Assembly (NCBI RefSeq): GCF_905171765.1
Contig: NC_053393.1
Coordinates: 186,213,921-186,277,920, forward strand
DNA: 64,000 nucleotides
From: Bufo bufo
Lineage: Eukaryota > Chordata > Amphibia > Anura > Bufonidae
Direction: 5' to 3'
Under the pieces are notes generated by a model, which worked only from the letters and a program-made list of their open reading frames with translations, searched no databases and was not told the origin of the DNA. Below, piece by piece: positions 55,031-64,000 of this stretch (within the stretch, counting starts at the first letter, position 1; the number at the start of each line of letters is the position of its first letter). A program made the translations under genes and the position numbers.

Positions 55031-55842
55031 AATGTCACTCATAAAATATGTAATTCATTTTTACACTAATGCATAATTTTGTGATTATTATCATATGAAT
55101 ATTTAAGTCTTGAGAAAATGTTATATTATGGATGCTGTGAATTTCTGCCCTGCTTGTAGCATAAACATTATAGATTTTTAGGTAAACACTATCAGATATT
55201 GAGTACGCTTACAGTGTATAGTATTGAGAAAAAAAAAACTGAATATAAGTTGGTAAGCTCTGTTAATTAAAATTCTGTTAGTCAAATTATCACCAAAAAA
55301 AAACTAAATTCCTCTCATCAAATAAGTGAGCTAACTAGCGGTCTATCCTAAAACAATAGCCCTTCCTCCCCATTTCTTTTTGTGTATAGATTTTTTAATA
55401 TCAAATTATTAATCACGCTTTTCCAGGAGAATAAAAGTGTGCGCTTATAAGACATCAAATTTCTCACATATCTTGTAAATGATAGTAAGTCAGTAATTAA
55501 TAATCACTGTTTTTGAACCATATTGTACTCCAGATATCCTAAAATATGTAATTTTGGATTTGATTTTAGGGTGCATTTCAAAGTGACATCAATAATGCAA
55601 AGGATAGTTTAACAGTATGACAAATTTGGGCAGCACCATGTCAGATGTCTCATACATTTTGGGCAAGATCTTTCTCTTTGACACACAATCACTTTGATGT
55701 ATAATATAACTCATACCAAATCAATAAAGTGGACTTTTTTTTATTAATTTCTTTTAATGTTTGAATGTTTTTTTTTTCCAGATTTCTTGCTACTGTGCAT
55801 TCATCAGTAATTTGTCCTACTTTTTTTGTGATTTAATCCTGT
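55031..55842. other. No gene seen
   Basis: AT-rich DNA with no recognised element. Confidence 0.5.
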
Positions 55843-55850
55843 CTTTAAAC

Positions 55851-56942
55851 TAGGGATCGACCGATTATTGGTTTTACCGATATTATCGGCCGATATTCAG
55901 GATTTTGACAGTTATCGGTATCGGCATCTATTTTGCCGATATACCGATAACGTATTGGGAACAAGGATCGCGCTGCTGTCAGATCTCTCCGTGTTCCCTC
56001 AGAAGCACAGGGGAGAAGGAAGCAGTGTCTCCCTCCCCCCTGTGCTGCTTCTGCAGCTGCCGCCAATGAAGACAGATGGGAAGAGTAGCGGAGGGGCTTT
56101 GGCCACTGCACCACCAATGATATTAACTTACTCATTTATTCAAATTGAACAGGAGGCGGGAGCTGGCTGAAGAATCATATAGCCGGCTCCCGACCTCTAT
56201 GAGCGGTAGCTGTGATCCGCGGTAGTTAACCCCTCAGGTGCCGCGGATCGCAGCTACCGCTCATAGCGGTCGGGACGGCTATGTGATTCTGCAGCCAGCT
56301 CCCGCCTCCTGTATATGAATAAATGAGAGATTTATGTTCATTGGTGGCGCAGTGTGCTCCCCCCAAGCCCCCCAGTATTAATCATTGGTGGCGCAGTGTG
56401 CCCCCCCACCCCCACCCCAGTATTAAAAACATTGGTGGCGCAGTGCACCCCCCCCACCCAAGCCCCCCAGTTTTAATCATTGGTGGCAGTGGCCACAGGG
56501 TCCTCTCTCCCCTCCTTCTCCGATCGGAGCCCCAGCAGTGTAAGCCTGGGGCTCCGATCAGTTACCATGGCAGCCAGGACGCTATTGAAGCCCTGGCTGC
56601 CATGGTAAGCTCCATGCTGCTGTGTGCACAAAGCACAGAGCAGCAGGGACAGTGTGAAGTCCTATTCACCCTGATAGAGATCTATCAGGGTAAATAGGAC
56701 AAGGGTTCTAGTCCCTAAGGGGGCTAAAAGTTAGTAAAAAAAAAAACACCAAAATATTAAGTATAAATAAAATTAAAAATTTACACAAAAAAAAAATACA
56801 CATTAACAATAAAAATATTCATTTTCAGCATATTTGTGTAGGATTATTTTTTTAAATATCGGTATAAATTATCATCTATCGGCCTGAAAGTTCACTAATT
56901 ATCGGTATCGGCCCTAAAAAAATCAATATCGGTTGATCCCTA
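55851..56942. mobile_element. Non-autonomous hAT, 1092 bp, perfect CTTTAAAC duplication
   Basis: The tips TAGGGATCGACCGATTATTG and AATATCGGTTGATCCCTA are inverted. CTTTAAAC flanks both sides exactly (55843-55850, 56943-56950). Subterminal zones are packed with CCGATA/TATCGG motifs. The interior has a hairpin (56150-56205 with 56250-56315, GGCGGGAGCTGGCTG...), a 54-bp triplicate (CATTGGTGGCGCAGTGTG at about 56338, 56388, 56430) and a CCATGGCAGCC palindrome. Confidence 0.93.
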
Positions 56943-57734
56943 CTTTAAACCATTCCCTTTCAAATATTGGATTCATCCCAGATATTAACCCTTTTTAATC
57001 CTTTGCCTTTTCTGCATCGACAATATCCTACTCCTTTACTTGCATAGACCCTTTATTTTCTGTCACCAGTGTGTTTTGATTGAAAATATCTAAATATGTG
57101 ATTATCTCTAAGTTCAAGAAGATCCCAAACTCTTTGATCCTACCAAAATCCACCACTCGTGCCAAATTATTTACTCCAAATACAATGTTTTTTTTTTTTT
57201 GCAGCTAGTATTTTGCTAATTTGTTTCAACAACCTCCAAACCTTGTCCACAATACATCCCATAGAAAATCTACTTTCAGCTAATCTGCCTGATTCCAATA
57301 TATCAAAAATATTATTTCTGGGGGTGCAAGGCAAACAGTGGGGTCATGTGATACTGTTCCCTACTCCTAGTTTAATGATAGAGCAGCAGCTCACACAGGG
57401 CCTTTATCAGCTACTATTTTTACTGAAATACACACAATAGCCCCCTACTTGACCCTTTTTTCCATAATTGTACGGGAAAACAAAGAACGAGCCTGTGAAG
57501 CTCACAACTTACTTATCTGTTGGCTGGAAAATCTTAACATGGTGCCCACTCCGCTCCATCCACAGTCACTCCCTCTTCTGATAAAGCATCTCCAGAGCAG
57601 GGAAAGTCGCTAAAGAAATCCCCTGAAAGTGCTCACTAGCCTGCATCTTTGCTGTCTAGACCCTTATCTGGGTCAGCTTCATCCTCCTAAATCTCCTGCT
57701 CCTAATATACCAATGACAAGCTACCATATGATTC

Positions 57735-58466
57735 TGCTGAGGCAGCAACAACAGAATCCAGCAGAACCATGCTGCAGGAACTGAGAGATTCTATACAGAA
57801 AACATTTCAGACAACTCTACAAACTAAATCTAGGGAGGTTGAACCTATTAGGGACAGGACTGGGCTTGAATGGATGAGTTTTCTTCAGCACATAATACAG
57901 TACCTTAGTAGATGCACACAATGAGCTTGATGAGGACATGGTGGTTGTAAAACTGAAGCTGGCAGACGTTAATGACAAATCTTGCTGTAATAATATCAGA
58001 GTTAGAGGCATCCCTAAATTTGTCCAACCTGATAAACTCAAAGAATTCCTAATTGATTACTATGCTAACACCAGATGCTGACCAAAGAGATATGACGATT
58101 GAGGGAGGGGGTGCATAGAACCCCTAAACCTAAGCAGCTACCCCAGTCTACCCCTGGAGATGTGCCAGGAAGATTGCACCTCTATCATTTCAAGAAACAA
58201 GTTAAGATGGTGGCCAGGAAATCCTAGGATTGTCTAACATCCCCTTATTTACAAATTTGTCAGAAACTACTCTCAACCGGAGAAGAAAATTTGCCAGCAC
58301 CATAAAAATCCTGAGAGAAAAGTTAATAAGTTACAGATGGGGCCATACGAAGAAGCTGTTAATCTACAGAATTGTAGTTATCCATATTCTACACACTTCG
58401 AATGAAGCAAGCAAACTGCTGGATATGTTGTTCCACACATCTCCATCTACAGAGCACTTTTTCTAA
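57735..58466 (+). pseudogene. L1-type ORF1 protein remnant
   Basis: Pieces in several frames: a helical segment MLQELRDSIQKTFQTTLQTK; then LVDAHNELDEDMVVVKLKLA, a coiled coil running into NNIRVRGIPKFVQPDKLKEF, the hallmark start of the L1 ORF1 RNA-binding (RRM-like) domain; then HRTPKPKQLPQSTPGDVPGR and LHLYHFKKQVKMVARKS; and a C-terminal domain at 58230-58466 (LFTNLSETTLNRRRKFASTI, YRWG). ORF1p is the RNA chaperone of the retrotransposition complex. Stops and shifts make it nonfunctional. Confidence 0.8.
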
Positions 58467-58799
58467 CTATGTTCTATATAGAAAAGTTTGATATACAACA
58501 TTATAGCCCATTATCTTTTAGCATAGAGACTAGTTGGGCTCTCTGAATGTTTCTTATTCAGTGATGTTATCTAACCTATAACTAATGTCAGATCCCTTTT
58601 AAAGGTTATAGCAGAATGACTGATGGTGTGTTACAACTGTTGTGTTTTTACTATACTGAATCTTTAAGGGTTTTATTACAATTATGACTTCTAGACTTAA
58701 TGCGACTTGGGCAGTAGGGAAAACTTAAAGAGAGTCAACATGTCTTGTCTTGCAAAATGGGAATTTCTTAATATTGCTATATTACAATCTCACCATGTT

Positions 58800-59070
58800 T
58801 TTATAATCTCCTCTATTAATGTCAAGAGGTGGAAAGAATCAAAATTGCTTAAATGCGATATTCCCTAAGATATATCTTAATGAGAGAGACTCCCATAGAA
58901 TTAAGCAGCAAACAGATTTTCCAGAAATCTTTTCTACATCAAATAAATATAAAAAAAGGGGTGTTGATAGCTGTTAAAAATTATTTGGGCTTCCTAACAG
59001 TTAACGTACGATATAATCCAAATGGATGTTATATTCTGTAAACAATTTTAATTAGTGCTTTGTTTTGCTT
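58800..59070 (+). pseudogene. L1-type ORF2 endonuclease N-terminal remnant
   Basis: SINVKRWKESKLLKCDIP at about 58815 resembles the start of an APE-type endonuclease (NGL...K..L), followed after frame changes by KKGVLIAVKNYLGFLTVNVR and YNPNGCYIL, matching the ARGVAILI...D..GRYI stretch of L1 ORF2. Very degraded, and cut by the TTAA insertion. Confidence 0.6.
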
Positions 59071-60382
59071 AACGCTTCTAACAAATGTCAAGGCAAACTT
59101 ATTCAACATTTGCTAAATGTTATTAACCCCTTCAGTATTGAGCCACTTTTCACCTTAAATCCCAGGCAGATTTTTGCAAATCTGACGTGTCACTTTAAGT
59201 GGTGATAACTTTAAAATGCTTTTACTTATCCAAGCCATTCTGAGATTGTTTTCTCGTCACACATTGTAATTCATGACAGTGGTAAATTTGAGTCAAAATA
59301 TTTCATTTTTATTTATAACAAAATACCAAATTTACCAAAAATGAAAATGTAAATTTCTCTGCTTTTAAAACTAGATAGTGATACCTCCTAAAATAGTTAT
59401 TACTTTATATTTCCCATATGTCTATTTCATGTTTGGATAATTTTGTAAATACAATTTATTTTTTTGGGGGGACGTTAGAAAGTTTTGAAGTTTACAAGCA
59501 AATCTTGAAATTTTTCAGAAAATTCACTTTGTGAGGCATATATAATATAAATCACCCATAAATGGCCCCATTTTAGAAATTACACCCCTCAATGTATTCA
59601 AAACTGAATTTACAAACTTTTTTTAACCCTTTAGGTGTTCCACAAGATTAATAGAAAAATGTAGATGAAATTTCAGAATTTCACTTTTGGCAGATTTTCC
59701 ATTTTAATAAAAAAAATTCCGCTAACAAAGCAAGGGTTAAGAGCTAAACAAGATATAATATTTATTTCCCTAATTCTGTAATTTACAGAAACATGCCATA
59801 TGTGGTCATAAACTGCTGTGCGGGCACATGGCAGGGCGCAGAAGGAAAGGAACGCCATATGGTTTTTGGAAGGCAGATTTCACTGGGATAATTTTAAGTT
59901 GTCACCCCTAGAGTAGAAACTCAAAGTGACCCCATTTTGGAACATACACCACTCAAGTTATTCAAAACTGATTTTACAAATTTTCGTAACCCTTTAGGTG
60001 TCCCACAAGAATTAAAGGAAAATGTAGATGAAATTTCAGTATTTCACTTTTTGACAGATTTTCCATTTTATTCAATTTTTTCCAGTAACAAAGCAAGGGT
60101 TAACAGCCAAACAAAACTCAATATTTATTGCCCTGATTCTGTAGTTTACAGAAACACCCCATATGTGTTCGTAAACTGCTGTACAGGCACATGGCAGGGC
60201 GCAGAAGGAAAGGAACGCCATATGGTTTTTGGAGGGCAGATTTCACTTGGATAATTTTAAGTTGCCATGTCACATTTGAAGACCCCCTGATGCATCCCTA
60301 GAGTAGAAACTCCCAAAAAATGACTCCATTTTGGAAACTACAGGATAAGGTGGCAGTTTTGTTGGTACTATTTTAGGGTACA

Positions 60383-60627
60383 TTAAAGCACACAGCAGCT
60401 CTCACCCTCCCCTCCACCAGCCGAGCATGGATGACGCACCTGGATGCGTTGCAATGAATCAGGAAAAAAATGAAAATATCCAGCTCGAAGATGATGAGAA
60501 AATCGTAGCTTTATTGTGGTATAAAATCGTCGACATACAGGACAAGACTTGTATGTTGATGATCTTATACCGCAATAAAGCTACGATTTTCTCATCATCT
60601 TCAAGCTGGAAATTTCCATTTTTTTTC
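60383..60627. mobile_element. 245-bp hairpin insert with 15-bp target duplication
   Basis: CTATTTTAGGGTACA at 60368-60382 is repeated at 60628-60642; copy B has a single version of this site. The insert contains arms of about 60 bp, GCTCGAAGATGATGAGAAAA through TAGCTTTATTGTGGTATAA, inverted at 60565-60612. It may be a twin-primed or hairpin-forming short retroposon; not recognised. Confidence 0.8.
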
Positions 60628-60756
60628 CTATTTTAGGGTACATATGATTTTTGGTTGCTCTATATTACACATTTTGTGAGGCAAGATAACAGAAAATAGC
60701 TGTTTTGACACAGTTTTGATGCTTTGTTATTTACAATGTTCATCTGACAGGTAAGA

Positions 60757-61314
60757 TCAGAGCACTAGTGAGCACTAGTGAGACCTCATTTGGAGAATTG
60801 TGCGCAGCACTGGAGACCATATCTCCAGAAGGATAGTGATACTTTGGAGAGAGTTCAGAGAAGAGCTACTAAACTAGTACATGGATTGCAGGATAAAACT
60901 TACCAGGAAAGATTAAAGGACCTTAACATGTATAGCTTGGAAGAAAGACAATACAGAGGGGATATGATAGAAACTGCTAAATACATATAGGGAATCAACA
61001 AGGTAAAAGAGGAGAGAATATTTAAAAGAAGAAAAACTGCTACAAGAAGACATAGTTTTAAATTAGAGGGGCAAAGGTTTAAAAGTAATATCAGGAAGTA
61101 TTACTTTAATGAGAGAGTAGTGGATGCATGGAATAGCCTTCCTGCAGAAGTGGTAGCTGCAAATTCAGTGAAGGAGTTTAAGCATGCATGGGATAGGCAT
61201 AAGGCCATCCTTCATATAAGATAGGGCCAAGGGCTATTCATAGTATTCAGTATATTGGGCAGACTAGATGGGCCAAATGGTTCTTATCGGCCGACACATT
61301 CTATGTTTCTATGG
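60757..61314 (+). mobile_element. 5'-truncated CR1-type LINE
   Basis: Coding for the C-terminal end of a non-LTR reverse transcriptase, followed by 3' sequence GACTAGATGGGCCAAATGG and the octamer-like tail ACATTCTATGTTTCTATGG, the signature 3' end of CR1 elements. It lies inside TTAA element copy C, whose sequence resumes at 61315. No clear target duplication, usual for CR1. Confidence 0.85.
60778..61224 (+). pseudogene. CR1 ORF2 C-terminal fragment
   Basis: MRPHLENCAQHWRPYLQKDS and LERVQRRATKLVHGLQDKTY, ERLKDLNMYSLEERQYRGDM form the standard thumb and C-terminal region of CR1/L2-like reverse transcriptases. One in-frame stop (60988-60990) follows; the frame then continues INKVKEERIFKRRKTATRRH, AWNSLPAEVVAANSVKEFKH to a stop at 61222-61224. 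About 150 residues of a protein of roughly 900 or more. Nonfunctional. Confidence 0.88.
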
Positions 61315-61850
61315 AATTTTTACAGAGCAGGTTGTTACGGACACGACAATACCAAATTTTTTGGATGTTTGTTTCAGTTTTATATAATAAAACATTTTTA
61401 AAATTTTTTTTTTTTTGTGTCTCCATATTCTGAAAGCCATAGTATTTTTTTTTTTTTTGGGAGACTGTCTTATGTAGGGGCTCGTTTTTTTCGGTATGAG
61501 ATGACGGTTTGATTGGTACTATTTTACTGTGCATATCACCTTTTGTTCGCTTGGTATTACACTTTTTATGACGTAAGGTAACAAAAAATTGCATTTTTTA
61601 CACCGTTTTAATTTTATTAGTTTTTACGGTGTTCATCCGAGGGGTTAGTTCATGTGATATTTTTATAGAGCAGGTTCTTAGGGACGCGGCGATACCTAAT
61701 ATGTATACTTTTTTTTATTTATTTAAGTCTCACACAATAACAACATTTTTTAAACAAAAAAAAATCATGTTTTAGTGTCTCCATAGTCTGAGAGCCATAT
61801 TTTTTGTCTTAGGTAGGATCTAATTTTTTGCAGAATGAGATGAAAGTTTG

Positions 61851-62827
61851 CAATGTGTGAGAGAGAATCTAAATCGCACATCCTCATTACTATGCTTTTG
61901 ATATAACAACTGTTTTCAATTTCAGCAAGATAAAAAATGGCTATACAGCACTATTATCATTAATTTGCTATGCACTATTAGGAGGCATTAGTATACAGTT
62001 TGATCAAAGAGCATAGGCCCACTTACCACGACAAGGTCGCCTCCTTTCAAGTGGGAACCTACTCTAACTATGGCGCGGCGCAGTGCGGCGACCATCGCGC
62101 CCCCACACCGCTCCAGCAGGCAATGGGACCCAGTAGCCACACAGCACCCGCTGTGCAGAAAAGCCACCTAGGCCCTGGGTCCCATTACTCCACCAGCACG
62201 GCACAAAAGCAGCGACTGCCACCGTCCAGCACCGCATGTGAACTGGGGCAAAGAGCTCACCTGTTCACAGCCTCTCAGGAACAACAACTGAGATTTGGTA
62301 GGAATTTTAAACCCTATGCAGACTTCTGCAGATTAAAAGCACCTGAGCCGAATGGGGAGGAGTGCTGATCCAGAGGGGGGGGGAAGCAAAGTCTATACAA
62401 TGTATCCAATGTGTGGGAGAGAATCTAAATCGCACATCCTAATTACTATGCTTTTGATATAACAACTGTTTTAAATTTCAGCAAGATAAAAAATGGCTAT
62501 ACAGGACTATTATCATTAATTTGCTATGCACTATTAGGAGGCATTAGTTTACAGTTTGATCAAAGAGCATAGGCCCACTTACCACGACAATGTCGCCTCC
62601 TTTCAAGTGGGAACCTACCATCGCGCCCCCACACCGCTCCAGCAGGCAATGGGACCCAGTAGCCACACAGCACCCGCTGTGCAGAAAAGCCACCTAGGCC
62701 CTGGGTCCCATTACTCCACCAGCACGGCACAAAAGCAGCAACGGCCACCGTCCAGCACCGCATGTGAACTGGTGCAAAGAGCTCACCTGTTCACAGCCTC
62801 TCAGGAACAACAACTGAGATTTGGTAG
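61851..62827. mobile_element. Retroposed insert: 556-bp unit plus partial second unit, 14-bp duplication
   Basis: GAGATGAAAGTTTG flanks at 61837-61850 and 62828-62841, while copies A and B of the host element read through. The insert is a tandem: unit 1 from CAATGTGTGAGAGAGAATC (61851) to about 62406, unit 2 from CAATGTGTGGGAGAGAATC (62407) to 62827, lacking 30 bp near 62620 and the last 135 bp. GC-rich tandem monomers of this size resemble L1-type 5' UTR monomers (inference). Frames inside are not recognised. Confidence 0.8.
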
Positions 62828-63140
62828 GAGATGAAAGTTTGATTGGTATGATTTTGGGGTGAGTATCACTTTTTTATCGCTTGGTATTACACTTTTTGTG
62901 ATGTAAGGTGGCTTTTTCACTCCGTTTTTTTTTTTTTTTTCTACGGTGTTCACCTGAGGGGTTAGGTCATGTGATACTTTTATATAGCAGGTCCTTACGG
63001 ATGTGGCAATACCTAATATGTATACTTTTTTATTTATTTAAATTAAAATTTTAAACAAAAAAAATAATGTTTTAGTGCTTGCATAGTCTGAGAGCCATAG
63101 TTTTTAAAAAAAATATTTGGGCGATTATCTTCGGTAGGGG

Positions 63141-64000
63141 CAAGTGTTGAACGATCGTGCTCAGCCGAATACCAGTTCGGCTCGAGAATCGCAATGCTCG
63201 ACACATGGCGGTACTCGGCCGAGGACCGCATGTGCTCAAAATCAGTGCTCGAGTCTCCTCCCCGCATGTTTTGCGGCTGCTAAGCAGCCAATAAAAAAGC
63301 AGGTAAGTACGGCCCTCAATGTAATGCCAGTAGCCATGTTGGCTACTGGCATTACAGTGATCAGCTGGCCGGAACGCGTCATCTGGTGCTATATAGCACC
63401 CGATGATGCGTGTTCGGGTCATTCTAAGTCAGGGAGAGCTGAGGATAGGAAGGGACAGAGAGTGTAGGGAGTGTAATCAAATATTAAAAGTGTACAGAAA
63501 CGTTTCAGAGACTCAAAAGTCCTTGTAAGGACTATTGTGTGTGACAGCAGCAATATATTTTTGTAGCGCAACCTGCGCTAAATTGCTTAGTGTTAGGGAG
63601 AGCTGTGCATAGGAAGGGACAGACAGTGTAGGGAGAGTAATAGGAAGATTTTTATCCAAAAACTTTTCAGAGACACAAAAGTCCTTTTAAGGACTATTGT
63701 GTGAGACAGCAGCAATATATATTTTTAGTGCATCCTGCGCTAAATACCGTGTAATTGGCCGCTGCGCTGTTAAATTATCCGCACCACATCTCCTGTTTAA
63801 AGTGTGAGCATTCCAAAAACATCAGTGACATCCAGTGCAGTTTTTCTGTAGACGGTGTCCGCTGCAGACAGGTCAATTATCCGCGCCACATCTCCTGTTT
63901 AAAGTGTGCGCATTCCTAAAATATCAGTGACATCCAGTGCAGATTTTCTGCAGACAATGCGAACTGTGACATTACCTGTAGTACCTATCTTGTATAACGT
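63141..64000 (+). mobile_element. hAT element end, continues beyond window
   Basis: The tip CAAGTGTTGAACGATCGTGC is followed by short palindromes (TCGAG/CTCGA, GCCAGTAGCCATGTTGGCTACTGGC at 63328-63352). Tandem repeats come next: a ~163-bp unit (GGGAGAGCTGWGSATAGGAA at 63433 and 63596, each with AGTCCTTKTAAGGACTATTG) and a ~103-bp unit (ATTATCCGCRCCACATCTCC at 63776 and 63879). This layout matches the other hAT ends in the window. No coding part yet. Confidence 0.7.

Larger units (their letters stand above)
57000..59122 (+). mobile_element. L1/Tx1-clade LINE, 5' half, degenerate
   Basis: A noncoding lead (57000-57700) is followed by ORF1 remains (57735-58466) and the start of ORF2 (58800-59070). 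The LINE is then interrupted by the TTAA element at 59127. Order and spacing fit an L1-type element in plus orientation. The rest of ORF2 is not in the window. Confidence 0.75.
59127..63140 (-). mobile_element. TTAA-type palindromic element, copy C, with three inserts
   Basis: CCCCTTCAGTATTGAGCC after TTAA (59123-59126) is the right end of the copy-B type, so this copy is inverted. It aligns with copy B through GGTTAACAGCCAAACAAAAC and CAGATTCTGTAGTTTACAG-type phrases. It is interrupted at 60383-60627 (hairpin insert), about 60757-61314 (CR1) and 61851-62827 (retroposed tandem unit), and is cut at 63141 by a hAT end. Confidence 0.85.

Noticed and set aside
62000..62834. Two similar 92-122-codon plus-strand frames
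   Set aside because: They lie in the two units of a retroposed tandem sequence, have no recognised domain, and the second is altered by a 30-bp loss.

Overview
This window looks like repeat-dense DNA from a large animal genome, most likely an anuran amphibian (inference). The evidence is the mixture itself: several hAT families with minisatellite-rich flanks, Tc1 elements, 2-5 kb TTAA-flanked palindromic elements, small foldback elements with TTA target sites, CR1 and L1/Tx1 LINE remains, and a hammerhead-like motif in Penelope-like context. I found no host protein-coding gene with convincing exons and no intact tRNA or rRNA gene. Every recognisable coding stretch is transposase, gag/integrase or LINE protein, and nearly all are broken by frameshifts, stops or deletions. 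The annotation is therefore a map of nested mobile elements.

Layout. 1-4.74 kb: a hAT element on the minus strand, cut by the window edge and apparently inserted in a Tc1 copy (4.74-5.91 kb). 5.9-8.9 kb: a string of insertions in TA-rich DNA (hAT MITE, Tc1, internally deleted Tc1). 8.93-11.47 kb: a giant foldback holding a TTA-flanked MITE and a tRNA-Asp-like sequence that includes CCA. 13.3-15.3 kb: non-autonomous hAT. 16.0-18.9 kb: internally deleted Ty3/gypsy element between inverted copies of one MITE. 19.3-21.9 kb: foldback MITE followed by a hAT element filled with minisatellites. 22-30.7 kb: Penelope-like DNA carrying a 6 kb hAT and a composite hAT. 31-41 kb: duplicated hAT-internal sequence, two solo LTRs, and a 4.7 kb TTAA element that itself contains a 2.4 kb TTAA element. 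41.9-50.9 kb: second copy of the deleted Tc1, a third hAT family, a Tc1 split by a retroposed insert with a hammerhead-like motif, and MITEs. 51.8-56.9 kb: a clean 2.9 kb TTAA element and a hAT non-autonomous element with perfect 8-bp duplications. 57-64 kb: L1/Tx1 remains interrupted by a third TTAA element, which carries a CR1 copy, a hairpin insert, a retroposed tandem unit and finally another hAT end.

Many insertions can be proved inside the window because a second copy, or the other arm of a foldback, preserves the empty site. Target duplications read directly include TTCATTAC, CCTTAAAG and CTTTAAAC (hAT), CATG and TTATA (solo LTRs), TTAA, TTA, and 13-15 bp duplications around three retroposed inserts. 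Family names rest on motif recognition by eye; no database search was run.
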